A DNA stretch of 64,000 nucleotides from Auriscalpium vulgare (Eukaryota > Basidiomycota > Agaricomycetes > Russulales > Auriscalpiaceae). The position numbers were made by a program, and so were the translations under genes. Below are positions 33,108 through 44,429 of the stretch, piece after piece. The DNA lies in the NCBI GenBank assembly GCA_019915015.1, contig JAHBBC010000011.1, positions 1,612,001 to 1,676,000 on the forward strand. The letters are read 5' to 3'. Position 1 is the first letter of the stretch. Each line of letters opens with the position of its first letter. Under the pieces are notes generated by a model, which worked only from the letters and a program-made list of their open reading frames with translations, was not told the DNA's origin and made no database searches.

Positions 33108-33268
33108 TTCTTGGTTCGAACCAAGTTTGAACCAGAACCGAACCAGCTGAACCGGTTCGGTGTGGTCCAGTTCGGGGTTCAGAAATTCTGTGAACTGAAC
33201 CAATGGTCCGGTTCGGGGTTCTAAAAATTTTGGCCTGAACCGGACCGAACCGAACCGTGGCAGCACTA
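33108..33268 (-). repeat. Right long inverted end rich in CCGAACC
   Basis: Degenerate GAACC/GGTTCGG units ending GAACCGTGGCAGCACTA at 33268, the inverted counterpart of the block starting at 15155. Confidence 0.7.
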
Positions 33269-33701
33269 AGTCGAGCAGGATGGCTAGCACGAGCAGGACG
33301 GCGGGGACGAGCGGGAGCGCGGGGGCACGGGCGAGCGGGCGGGGCGGCCCAGTAGTCGCAGTAGCGCACAAGTATATCGTTACCGTTGAACGACAGTGGT
33401 TTAGAATGATTACCAGAGGATCCCAGTGGATCCTGAGAGCAAACAAAGGAAATGCGGATGACAATCACTGGGAACGCACGGCATCGGAATTGCGTACGCT
33501 ACGAACCATTGTCAACGGACGCTGTCATATTTACCATCGGTTCAAATTCGCTATATGGCAGGTTTTCCGTTCCCATCTGACAGGCATACAGGAAAGGACA
33601 CGATCGCGACGGGACCGCCGGACTTTTGACTGGGGGTCAACCCTCGACGCTCCGGACGGACCCCCAGACCTTCGCTTCGAACATATACACTACATTGGGT
33701 G

Positions 33702-34267
33702 ATGCTTGCGCGAGTCTTTCATGGCGTTACCAGTCGCGGGCTCGTCGCTGGGCCACGTCTCAGCCTCGCTTTCATGTCGACCGCGACTCCAGCACGAACC
33801 CAGAGGCCGACCCAAGTCACCACCAGCGCCACGACCCAAGCACAAATCCATCGTATACGCCCCGGACAGCGCAGATGAAGGGACGCCGGCTCTCCGTTCG
33901 TCCTCGTCACATGCAAGGTGTCAAGAAGTTGTTGGGGACCGGTCACCTACGTATGTTCCCACCACGCCCTCGATGTCCATGCTGACAATCTTATCGTGTC
34001 GCAGTCTTCGGTGGGGCGATGCTGAATCCTGAGTCGGTGGATAGCAAGCCGACGGAGATGGTTGGGTCGGTGTTGTTCTATGAGGCGGAGAGTCTGGAGG
34101 AGGTGCCGAAGACGGTCGAGAGCGACACATACTACACAAGCGGCGTGGTGAGTACTCCAACATTCGCCATGCTGCGTTGAGCTCATCCTCATGGAACTAT
34201 CCAGTGGGATCCAAAGCGCATCGTCATCGCGCCGTTTGTCCCCGCAATGCCATGGCCGGCGAATTAA
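33702..34267 (+). pseudogene. YCII-like gene, frameshifted copy
   Basis: Decayed duplicate of the intact gene at 49811-50418. The ATG (33702) and the first 26 codons match (MLARVFHGVTSRG...), but indels relative to the intact copy shift the frame twice: after the MSTATP segment, and again where the intact copy has EEGTFERRLSV (an 8-base deletion near 33880). The segments KHKSIVYAPDSADEG, RRLSVRPRHMQGVKKLLGTG and FGGAMLNPESVDSKP are therefore in different frames. Splice sites and the last exon (WDPKRIVIAPFVPAMP) are preserved. It lies convergent with the Yippee-like gene. A shortened product from an inner ATG cannot be excluded. Confidence 0.75.
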
Positions 34268-34692
34268 TTTCGCTTTTATATATCCCCCCGCGATCACGAT
34301 CGGAGCCAGCATCCGTTCTGCATGTATAATACTTCACCCTGGTGCGTGGTGTCGGCAACGATGTTATTTCCTTCACCTTCCGCTTCGTCAGTTCTTGCTG
34401 TACTACTAGAGCCGCATCAGCCGTCCTTCCTTTGTATGATATTGCGACGATGAAGATTCGGTATGTCTACCGTTCGCAACCGGGAACCTTTCAGAGCAAA
34501 ACGGGCCATCAAGATGATGCCTGACACGAAATGCACGCCCGGTGCTATCTCACCTGATACCGACCGAGCAGATTCTGCCCTCAGTGGCGGAACGACTGTC
34601 TTCCGCGCAAACTCGGCAACGAACACTTCCTTTTGCCCGGTTCGTGCGCTCTCGCATTAGACCCTCAATATACTACCGTACTCATACACCTC
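34268..34692. other. Spacer between convergent YCII-like and Yippee-like genes
   Basis: About 425 bases, conserved in duplicate copy B at 49375-49810. It includes the dispersed 38 bp motif at 34584-34621 (minus orientation). No gene is seen. Confidence 0.6.
34584..34621 (-). repeat. Dispersed 38 bp motif, copy 2
   Basis: On the plus strand reads TGGCGGAACGACTGTCTTCC then GCGCAA and CTCGGCAACG. It is an inverse copy of the motif at 43869-43905 and 49448-49484. Confidence 0.65.
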
Positions 34693-35529
34693 TTACAACA
34701 GCTCCCCGATCTTGGCCAGCACACTCCGCGACGGCTTATGCCCGACCCTCCACCGCCCGTCCTCCACCGAGACCTGCGTGCGCCGCCACGTCGCGCTGCG
34801 CTTCAACCCGCCGTCCGACCCCACCGTCTCCTGGCTCGCCTTCCGCAGGATCCCCCTCCGCACACCCCCGTCCCCCTCCTCCCCACGCGCCGGCCCCTGT
34901 CCGCGCACGCCCTCCTGCCCGATCGTCGTCGCGCGGCGGGCGTCCGACCCGGGCCCGGGCGTGGGCACGCGCGCGCGGAGGGCGTCGCGGCGGCGCGCCT
35001 CCGCGCCGCCGTCCTCGTCGTCGAGCTCGAGCTCGAGCTGGCGCAGCTGCGCCTCGACGGCGTCGCGCGCCTCCTGGTCGCCGATGCTGTCGAGCTCGAG
35101 CAGCGCGAGGCCCTCCTTCCAGCGCTCGGACGGCTCGGACGCGCGCGCGAACTCGAAGCCGAGGTACATCCCGCACGACTGGCACGAGATCAGGCGCACT
35201 TTGTATGCGCCGGAGCCCATGAGCTGCGTGGTGGGCGGCGCGAGCGTCGTGGTCGCGCGCGAGCTGTGGCGAAATGGGCGGTGAGTGCATGATCATTGCG
35301 CAGGTGATGCGTGGCGGTGACGGGCTTACATGCTGCGGTATAGGGCGGCTTTGCCGTTGAACCCCCAATAATCCTGTGAAGAGGAGGTGGATATGAATAG
35401 GACCGCGAGCGCGATGGAGATAATACGTACGCTGGACACCATATTGGTCGACGAGGTGACGTACGTGTTGCACTTCTTGCAGGCCAGCGGGCGACCAGCG
35501 CCCGGCGTCAACGAAGCACGATTGTCCAT
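34693..35529 (-). CDS. Yippee-like zinc-binding protein
   Basis: Predicted zinc-binding protein with a Yippee/Mis18-type fold; family members act in the nucleus or at the centrosome, but their activity is unclear. Exons 35431-35529, 35330-35373 and 34693-35263 give 237 residues. The zinc ligands are two CxxC pairs, CKKC at 17-20 and CQSC at 75-78, separated by 54 residues, very near the 52 typical of Yippee. Around them are CNTYVTS, DYWGFNGKAALYRS, and YKVRLISCQSCGMYLGFEF followed by EPSERWKEGLALLEL, which correspond to the family's GWKY...QKYKEG.FILE. After residue 105 there is an acidic coiled stretch, a Gly/Arg/Pro linker and a conserved-looking tail GLKRSATWRRTQVSVEDGRW. That tail is duplicated at 49247-49374. 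Start chosen as MDNRASL at 35529. Confidence 0.85.
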
Positions 35530-37061
35530 GCCGAGAGGGCGACTCGCACACGGGATCAGGAAAGTCGCTGTCTAGCAGCGCGACGGCTGCATGTGCAAGG
35601 GTGGGTGCTTTTCCTCGTCCTTGTCCTTGCCCTCTTAAAGCCCACGCAGTACAGCCAGCACATGGGAGCGCGACGCGCAGCGCACCGTGATAGTTGACGA
35701 CTTGCGTGTGCTGTTGCCCCGCTCATCGCCCCTGCAACCGCGGGCGTGTCCGCTGGCGTGACGTGTTGCGTGGGAGCAGTACAGCCCTGCGCAGGAGGGC
35801 TGGCGTGCGCGCGTGGGAGGACGTCGGCCTGGACGTCGCCGCGCCTGAGAGTCCCAGCGTGCCGTGGGGCTTATCGAAGGCTGGTGGCGGCGGCCCAGAG
35901 CGTCTCCTTCGACAGCGTTTCGCTCGGCAGGTGCGTGCGTCTCCAGTGGATGTGTTGGCGGGTCCGACGCAGCGTGTCACTGATGGCGGTGTTCTCGGAC
36001 GGGCGTTTGACGGCAGGATGTGCCTATGGCCGTGTCACGCGCATCAGATTCAGTTCTATCCATCGTAGGGCATCCCTCACAAACTGTATATCTGTCCTCA
36101 CCCTCACCTGCTTCGTTGATCCTCCAGGGATGTCGAGCGCACAAACCCGAGCGTCGTTCGGGCGTCGCGGACAAGGCTGGGAGGCTCGTTGGCCCCCAGC
36201 TATGCAGCTTCAGGTGCCGATTTGTATACGTCGCCAGATGCAACAGGTTGTAGGCGAGTTTTCTCCGACGGTCAGAGATGAAAGCCTCATACGTAGGATC
36301 GTAACGTTGACATACGAACTTACCCACGAGGATGCGGCAGGCCTACACATCTTCGAGACGATATCCGCATTCAGCACAATGGTCGAAACCCGCCGATACT
36401 CACGCGGACACGCCCCCGCAACCTCTCGGCACCAAACCGGCACACTGCGGGGCGCATGGGAGACTAGGAGACCGATATCCGATTACTGGGTAGTTTTAGG
36501 CAAGAGACAGGGATAACGCGGTAGGTAGGAGGGTGGGGAGGGCGAGCGGGGTAGAGAGCCGGCCTACACACAGAGTTCGCAACAGAGCACGATCTGTATG
36601 TAGACAGGCACGGCCGACGAGACGATGCGATGCGATGCGTACGTACGACGAGACAAGCAAGGAGCGTGGACGGGCGGGGCACCGACGTGCGAGCCACCGA
36701 GCAAAACAACCGGAACCGGACCAACGAGCAGACGCGTGCTATAGGTTAGCGACAATGAGGGGGGTAAAGAAGTAGTTAGGTACAGGTACAGAAAGTGCGG
36801 CGGAGCGCGGGGTTAAAGACAGGAGGGTGGCGACGGCGGCCGGGGGCGCACGACAGGGAAGATGGTATATATCGGAGCACACCATAAAGAAGAAATAAGA
36901 CCTATCGCGCGCCGCGGCCGGCCTTGAAAGGCAGCATACGACTCTAGAAGCGCGGCGGTGGTGCCGCAGGCACAATACAGGGTAGAAAGGTGTGGTATGG
37001 GGGCATGGGAAGGGGGGGACGGGGAGCGAGCGGTCACGAGCGAGGCGGGGGGATATACGCC
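35530..37061. other. Intergenic, nothing recognised
   Basis: About 1.5 kb. It probably contains the Yippee-like promoter at its left and the 3' untranslated region of the bHLH gene at its right. Open frames are short or overlapping and unlike known proteins. Confidence 0.4.
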
Positions 37062-38437
37062 TCACATCATCATGGCAAAGCCGTTCGCGTTGCCGCCGCC
37101 GCCGATCGGGATGGGCGCGGACCCACCCATGGGCATGCCGGGAGCCAAGACGCCCTGCATCTCATAGCTCCCGGTGGAGCCTGGCCGGCCGTGCGGCGGG
37201 GACCCATACCCGCTCCCGTTCATGCTGCCGCTCCGGCCGCGGCCGAGCGACGAGCTGACCGAAGACGCGTCCTCGCTGTCGATGGGGCTGCCGTAGTGCA
37301 TGCTGCCCTGCGAGCGCTGCATGGCGGCGAAGTACGCCGGGTTGCCGAAGGCCTGGTTCGGGACGGAGCCGTGCGACGTGCCGGGAGGCGTGAAGAGGCC
37401 GTGGGGACCGGCGGCCATCTGCTGCTGCATCTGCTGCTGGGCGGCCATGATCTGGTTGCCCCATGCGGCCTTTTCGCTTTCGTGCGACATCGCGTGGCCG
37501 TACTGCATCTGCTGGAACTGCTGCGAGGGGATGTGGTGCGAGTCGTACATCGACGGCATCGCGGGGTTCTCGAACGACACCGAGGACATGTTCTGCGCGA
37601 TGACCGGGCGGCCGTGCGCGGCGGGACGGGGAAGAATATGCGTGAGCTGAGCGCCGGGGGCGTTGTGAGCGAACGGGTTGGAGGCGCTCTTGACGAACGG
37701 CGCAGCCATCGGGTGCGTCATCTCCTCAGGCTCTTCCGGGATCACGCCGACAGGGCCGGCCGGGCCCGTGGGGTAGTCGTCGTCGTTGTCGCCGTACCCG
37801 TCGCCGTCCTCCTCCTCTTCCATGCCGGGGATGGCCGTCAGGATCTCCACCTCGCCGTTCAGCACCATGCTGAACGCCTCGCTGCGGACGGGCTCCTCCA
37901 CGCGGGGGAGGTTGGCGCGGTCGCGCCATTCGTTGAGCTCGCGGCGGAGAGCGTCGGTCTCGAGCTTCAGCAGGCGCATCTCGCGGGAGGCCATGGCGCG
38001 GTGGCGGCGGGACGAGTGGATGTGCGCGATAGAGGAGTTGACGATCGCAGACTTGGAGGGGCGGCGGATCTGCGAGAGATTCGGGAGGAGAGCAGCGAGA
38101 TCCTGCGCAGCGAGATCACAGCGTTAGTTTTCGTCGGTGCCAGATACGAGGCACGCACCAAAAAGCGCCCGTTGAGTGTCTCGCGCCTCTGGCGCTCGAC
38201 AGCGTTATGGGTCGCCCTCCTCTCAGCAGTGTTGGCACGGCGCGAGGGCTTGCGCTTGGCCTGGGCATTTGCAGCGTTGCTGGCGGCAGAGCCAACGGGA
38301 CCGGAGGCCTGGTCGGAAGGTGGCAGTGCGAGCGTCTGCACGGGGTTGGTCGGGGATACGGGGGTCTGAGGAGCGTTGGGGCTGTCGGCGGACGAGGAGT
38401 TGCCCGGGGACGAGGGGATGGGGAGTGTGAGAGCCAT
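37062..38437 (-). CDS. bHLH transcription factor
   Basis: Nuclear DNA-binding protein with a basic helix-loop-helix domain. Two exons, 38159-38437 and 37062-38102, with a 56 nt phase-0 intron falling inside helix 1, give 439 residues. The basic region is RRATHNAVERQRRETLNGRF (residues about 72-91), with the His-Glu-Arg set that contacts CANNTG E-boxes, followed by DLAALLPNLSQ and a second helix SKSAIVNSSIAHIHSSRRHR. A leucine-rich stretch RLLKLETDALRRELNEW continues helix 2 and may extend dimerisation. The rest is low complexity: an acidic block (MEEEEDGDGYGDNDDD), a Gln/Met-rich block (QQQMQQQMAAG) and a Gly-rich C-terminus, typical of activation regions. The N-terminus is Ser/Pro/Ala-rich. 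Target genes cannot be told from sequence. Confidence 0.92.
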
Positions 38438-38607
38438 TGGTCGTGGAAGATGCTATGAAGGGGGTGCAGGAAGGATGTGGGATGCAGCGATAGCGTGGGG
38501 GGAGAGCGATGAAGGCGTCGAAGGGCGGTTCGAAGGGGGGTTTTCGGTGGAGGAGGGTGGTCAGGCCGGGTACGCGATTGCTCAGCGGAATCCGGGGACT
38601 GTCGTAG

Positions 38608-38675
38608 GGCGTATGGGGATCGAGGATGGGGGGGAGGTGACGGCGTATGGGGATCGAGGATGGGGGGGAGGTGAC
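38608..38675. repeat. 34 bp tandem duplication upstream of bHLH gene
   Basis: Two adjacent copies of a 34 bp G-rich unit (GTATGGGGATCGAGGATGGG core) at about 38608-38641 and 38642-38675. A 26 bp block (GTCGCGAGCGGGGCTCA) also recurs at 38677 and 38763. Both lie in the bHLH promoter or leader. Confidence 0.8.
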
Positions 38676-41600
38676 AAGTCGCGAGCGGGGCTCAGAGCGA
38701 ACTTGGAGGTGGGCGGAGGAGGTGCTGGTCGGCGTGGGTGGGTCGCGCGGAAGTGGTCTACAGTCGCGAGCGGGGCTCAAGCGAACTGTTCGTCTTTAGG
38801 TGCGGGGGTAGAGAAACCGGCAAGGGTCGCGAGGATCTGGCGGGCGTATGAAAGCTGAGAAAAAGCGCAAAAAAGCGAGGCAAAGGGCGGGGACTCACTC
38901 CAGGCGTTGTCCTTGTTACGGCGAGGAAGTTCGGAGGGAAGGAAGAGGAAAAGAGACGGGGGACGGGACCGCTCTTGCTTAGAGGACCATAAGATGATGG
39001 GGGCACAACGCGGCGGGAAACCAAGCCGAATTCATCGCTTGTCCACAACTCATATATTATCGCCGGACTTTCAACTTGTCAGCATCGGCCGGCCACGTGC
39101 CGTCATCGGCCCGTTGACGCCCTCCATTCTCGTCCCTTTTTCTTTTCTTTTGCTTGTTTCCTTTCTTGTTTTCTTTTGCCACACTTTGCATCGCAGACCC
39201 ACCCAGCAGCCCTTTTGACGTTCGCAACGATTTTCGCTCTCCAGCGCACGCCTCGTTGGGCACACCTTCCTTGCACCATTGCTCAACGGTGGTGTCCCTG
39301 TATCTATCCCCCGTTGCCACTCCGTATCCGATCGCAGCCAAAAGAAATCTTGCGTCCAATACAGTCCTACCGAGGCAGTGTCTCGTTCGCCCGCCGGACG
39401 CCGAGGCTTGCCCGAGTTGCAAGGACCCGCGCGCGCCTACAGCGTACTGTTGCGATTGGCGAAGACTGATCTACAGAAAGCTGCGCCCGCGGAGTCAGCT
39501 TACCGCGTACGCGGCGAGTAATATCAAGCTCACGCAGTGATGCGATGGTGATGGCGAAGAGGCCTTCCTTTGCCTAAGCAAGGAAGACCTGTGCCGTCGG
39601 CGTATGATTGCGACCCGCATACCGTCGGACGACTCCTACCAGCAAATCTAGGAGGGCGTCGACACCTACTTACCACGATAGCCTCCTGAGAGTCGGACAT
39701 CGGACGAGCCCCCACAGCCCGCCTCGAAGCCTCTCCCCTATTCACCACTAATTGACGCAGCTCGGCCGTGTCCGTGTCGACGCCCATCAGTAGTCCCTGT
39801 CCGGCTGCGGTGCACTAGCTGTCAATCAATCCGCAGGTCAGCAAAGGTCAGCAGCAGAGCACAACAGCGGCTTGACGTCAGGACAGTCGACACATAAATC
39901 CACAGAGACCCGCCCGAGCGCGATAACGCCCCTCCCCAGCTGCCCCCGCACGTCGTTCCCTCGCGCATATGCGACAGGGGATGCCGAAGAACCAGATGTT
40001 GCTCGATCAAAACGAAGCGCGCGACCGAGACGATACCTCTCTTGGGGGCGGAGCTAGCCGCGGCGGGCCCACGGTCGAAGTCTTCGCGAAGGAGATACGA
40101 GCCAATCGGAGGGGCCACGGCGGTGATGCATCACGGATCGGGTAGCCCTGCGGCGAGGAGGGCGGTGCGCTGCTCGATCGGGGAGGGGCGGGCCGTGGCG
40201 GTGTGCGCAACGATCAAGCGCTGCGGCTGCAGAGGGCGCATGCATCAATGCCGCGATGGTCTCCGCAGGGTCCTGCAATGCCTCGAGGGGCCCGGGCGAC
40301 GCGACGGCCCGGGAGGACGGACATCCCGCCCGTCGACTTCCATTGCAATCCCGTACACCCACGCGCGCCGAGAAGTTACAGATAGCGCAGAATTAGAGAT
40401 TCCCTAACAGAATATCAATAACGCGTAAGTGGGTACATTGTCAGCCGCAGGCCCCGAGGCGAGCACTGAGAAGCCTACATAATTGACGGGGTGTGTGTGT
40501 ATCCACGGATACGCATCCGGCCGTGGCCTGGGATGCCGTTACGCCCCCGCGCGCGCGCATGGCGCAGCCCCGGCGGGCAAGGCCAGCACCTTGCGGCGAA
40601 CCAATTATTCCGCATGCACGGCGGGCTCAACGACGATCTTGAATGTGCTATGCAGCGATTGTGGCGTCGGCCACCCGTCACGGGTGTTGCAGCCCCAGCG
40701 CGCCTGGCGCTCGCAGGAAATCATGCGCTATCAGCGCGTGGGTAAGTATGGGCGCGTTTATACCAAAGGAAGGCGTACCACGCAGCGAACGGGATGGCCG
40801 TAAGATACCGAGCCGCGCGCTGGGCGTCTTGCGAGAGTACGCGTATGCGTCCCAAGCCAAGCAAGTACGAGCAATGTACGTACCCGCGGCTTGCGAGTGG
40901 GTGACCCGCCACCGGCCATCTTCCGCCCCGAGACCCGCTGTCTCGGTCACAAAGACGGTTTGAAGGTTGCCTGGAAGGCGGTTGAGGTCGTCTGCCAGTT
41001 GCCACGCCCCGGCGGCACTGCTCGACACGATAGCATATTGAGCTGAGCACGGGGCCAGATCTGGGTACGTCACTTAAGCGCGGCTTCGTGCAGTTCGCGT
41101 ACCTGGGGCGGCCCGAGCGGCTTCAGCTGCCGTGCTATTCGAACATTCTGATTCGCGTTAGGGTGCCGTGGTGCAGGGTTGGGCGCACGATCAGACAAAG
41201 GTGCGTTGCGATCCTGAACAGACCGAAGAAAGCTGAAGGGCGGGCTGGTGTGGGCCGGCCGGCGAGACGATGTCACGTGACAGACATTGGAGCGACGAGA
41301 GATACTAGTAGTCGAAATTAAATTCGAGACGTAGTGGAGTCCATGGAGCTGGGGCACAAAGATTGAGTGCAGATCGAGACCGTATTGGAGCCACGGTGCG
41401 GAGGACAACCGAGATCAAGTGGACGCATACACGCTTGGAGTCGTTTGTTTACTGGGAAGAAAGTCATATAAGCGGGTGTGTGGCGAGCAAATGGAAAGGG
41501 AGAAGCTTGTACAAGAAAGCATAGCTGAAGGGCGCACCTTGTAAAGAGAACCAACCGCCCTATGCCACGCTCTAAGCTGCCGCAGAAGCCTCTTGTGGCT

Positions 41601-43868
41601 CGCCACACCTGTGCATTTTCTCAAAGACAGCGGAGGTGGAACGAAGCGTTGCAAGGAACCGAGCCAAGGCATGCGTCCAAAGGTGATACGCGCGGGTCAC
41701 AGACAGCGAAAGCGAGGTGGGTCGTTGCTCGAAGGGTGCCAATCTGCGAGGAGGAAGAAAGAATGTCCCGAACGCACACAGGAGGACCACGGCGGCTAGC
41801 CTTTGAATTCAATCTTGCGCATCCTTGACCGAAATTGTCGGATTCTGCGACCTCTTTGACTGTCACAGGTTGCAGGACGGGGGTGGGACAAGTGTGAGCA
41901 CAAAGAATAAAGACCTCGGACGTTGTCGAACAACACGCGTTGTTGACGCCTATTGACGTGTCCTTTCCCACTCTGCTCGAAGTCTGACTCTCTGCGCATG
42001 TTCCGAGGCGGCAGACATCAATTATATGGAATCGTTATCAGATATTACGCTCGCTAGCATGGTCAATATACTCGAATACAAAATAGAGAAAAACTAAGTC
42101 AGATCCGAGCATTGCTCGGGGCCCTCGCCACGACCAAGGTACTCTCTCCATCGCGGCCTCCCGCCCTCACGCCCTCACGCAACAAAAAAGATCAAGTCCT
42201 CTCTATCCCGCCCGCCCACGTCACTGCCACCGCGCGTACCTAGTCTCCCAAGCCGAGACACTAATCATCAAAGCCGCATCGCGACCACCCACTCAGGACC
42301 AATCAGCCGATCACACTCGACTCTAAACTCAGTAGAGCCAGGTACTCAGTACTCAACAATCGCGTATTGAGTCGTGCTCCATCGCCCGCGAGAATCGGGG
42401 ATCTCACGTCCCGACGACCATCCGGATGGTGGCGTCGGGCACGATCCGCGCACGGATCACTGTGCAGTTAATATATACGCTGTGGATGCCCGAGGGCGGC
42501 CAGGATTTGGCGACTCATTGGAGAGCTGTGTTTTGTTTTGGAGGGTGTCGTTGATCTGGGCGACCGGGGAGCGGGAGCAGATGCTGCCTGGCTTGCCGAT
42601 GCGCAGCAGCGCAGTATCTGGAGGCGTTGTTCGCTCGACACCCGAGCGTGACACACCCTGCTGGATTCTGACAAAAGCTAATAATAGTCTATGACAAGAA
42701 TACGCTCACCGACGTACGCCCGCTAGGAGCCCACGCCTTGGCCAGCGCAGAGGTCTTGGGAAACTGCATCCGTACTGGTCGCCCGTGCCGTTACCTCGTC
42801 TCGCGTTCGCAAGCATCTCGCGTGGCCTCGCTCCAAAGGGGGAACGATCAGCATGGCTGCCGCTAGAGATTATATTAGTGGCGCGGAGAAGGCGCATCCC
42901 CTTCGACCATGGGGTTCTGCGCGCATCTGGAGGCCACGAGGAGGAGAGGGGCGAGAGCGAGAGCGCTGGGGTAAGCCTGTGAGCAAGAATGACGTGCTCG
43001 AGGGGCCATGAACGAGGCCGCAGTCCGCGCGGAACGAAGTAGAGTAGCCCTGAGGCAGCCACATGGTGCACGAGCTACGAAGTGCGCGCGGAGCATTGCC
43101 CGGAGCCCGCCATCGGCCAGCGCCAGAGCCATATACCAGCCGAGAGATAAGGCGCGAGATCAGGGCGTCTGCGAGCGTAGGCTCATAAGTCCGAGCCTGT
43201 CCGAGCCATCAGAACAGAGGCAGAAGCTCACCGACGCATACGGTGCAGGGCTGCGGCAGCGCGAATTCGGGAAGAGGGCTTTTGCCTTGAGGAGAACATT
43301 CTAATGACGCAAGCGGTGCCGGCCTCCTGCGGGTTCATTGTGCGTCGTAGAACGAAAATAGTAGGGATACTCTCAGAGGCATGAGGTGCTCGGGCATGTC
43401 GGGATGCTAGTTATAACCCGTCGGGCTCGACCAACTCGAGGATTAGACGGTATGTGGACACCTATGGTACTGTGAACCATAGGTTCGCTAAACATTCACG
43501 GCCTTGGTCGGTGGCCTGGTCGTTCAAACAGGAGTGATGGTGGTGGAAGGCAGGCGGCCGGGCGCACCCGGCGCTTGTCGACCCGAATGTCAGCAAAGTG
43601 CCTCATCTCGTTCGTTCAAACTTCAAACTTCAGACTTCAGCGGCCTGCGCACCCTCTTCATCAGAAGCTCAGACTCTCTCTAGCCATACACCATCGATAG
43701 CAGGGTCAACTCACCATCTCGCCTCGGCTGGCTGAGGCTCTGCAAACATACCTCCGAGCCTCCGGGTTGCGTCCCTGGTGCCGCAGCAAGTCGTCTGGCC
43801 TCGTCTCACCGGCCGGCCGTCCAACACGCCCGGACTCGTTGCAGACGTCCTACGAGCCACTTAGTCTC
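38676..43868. other. Long stretch without a convincing gene
   Basis: About 5.2 kb with many overlapping short frames but no family match, no consistent exon chain and no transposon ends. The left part (to about 39.1 kb) is the bHLH upstream region with CT-rich tracts. A GT microsatellite (GTGTGTGTGT) lies near 40491. If a gene is here I could not recognise it. Confidence 0.4.
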
Positions 43869-43905
43869 CGTTGCCGACCTTGCGCGGAAGACAGTCGTTC
43901 CGCCA
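43869..43905 (+). repeat. Dispersed 37 bp motif, copy 3
   Basis: GTTGCCGACCTTGCGCGGAA then GACAGTCGTTCCGCCA. It lies outside the segmental duplication, so it is an independent copy. Confidence 0.7.
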
Positions 43906-44429
43906 CTCGAGCCACTCAGCCAGAGCACTGCATGTGATAGACAGGGACGCTGATGACAAGGAAGTGCGCACGGCAGGGTTCGGCTGGGGCGGTGCTGACG
44001 ACAACCAAGGAAGTGCGTTCGGGTCGAGGTGCGTAGCTGTTCTGGCTTTCAGATTTCTGTTGGGCGAACGCTGACGATTTTTTTCGTCAAACAAATGACC
44101 GTCAATCAGTCTGCGCTGACAGGTTTCGGTACCGAGCCCTGTGCTCTCCAAGTTCGACGTTGTAATTGTCGCCTGCAGGACGTGGGTCGTGTCCCGGTCC
44201 GTCAGCGATGGATTGTCAGCGTGCGGCAGGCTGCCGACGGGTACTGTGTGATGGGTCATAACGGAGCCTTATGCCGATGACAGTACTACAGGTGCGTGAT
44301 CATGCATCAGTCCCAGACTTGAAGCTGACGATTTATCAGCCATTTCTCGACCACCCCCGGTCTCGCCATCCCTCATACGAGTCTTCGCATAACCGGCGAC
44401 GCGAACCGCAGCGTGGACGGTCGGACTCT

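Larger units (their letters stand above)
15155..33268. mobile_element. Repeat with GGTTCGG-rich inverted ends, split by copia
   Basis: The left end at 15155 and right end at 33268 are inverted copies starting TAGTGCTGCC. Without the copia element (15387-31660) the element would be about 1.8 kb. I see no transposase, so it would be non-autonomous. Flanks share only GACT (host side at both junctions, read on the minus strand), so an original 8 bp target duplication is at best half preserved. Alternatively the two ends belong to two separate insertions facing each other. Confidence 0.5.
33600..34822 (+). repeat. Segmental duplication copy A
   Basis: Similar along its length, in opposite orientation, to 49245-50560. 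It contains the decayed YCII gene, the shared spacer and the last part of the Yippee-like gene. The right end is sharp at 34822 (...CCGTCCGACCCC), the left end fades near 33600. Confidence 0.8.

Noticed and set aside
34736..35551. 271-codon minus-strand frame over the Yippee-like gene
   Set aside because: It reads through introns in another frame and is low-complexity; the spliced frame with two CxxC pairs explains the region.
36990..38369. Long plus-strand open frame of about 459 codons opposite the bHLH gene
   Set aside because: Arg/Gly/Val-rich shadow of a GC-rich coding strand; the minus-strand frame carries the bHLH domain.
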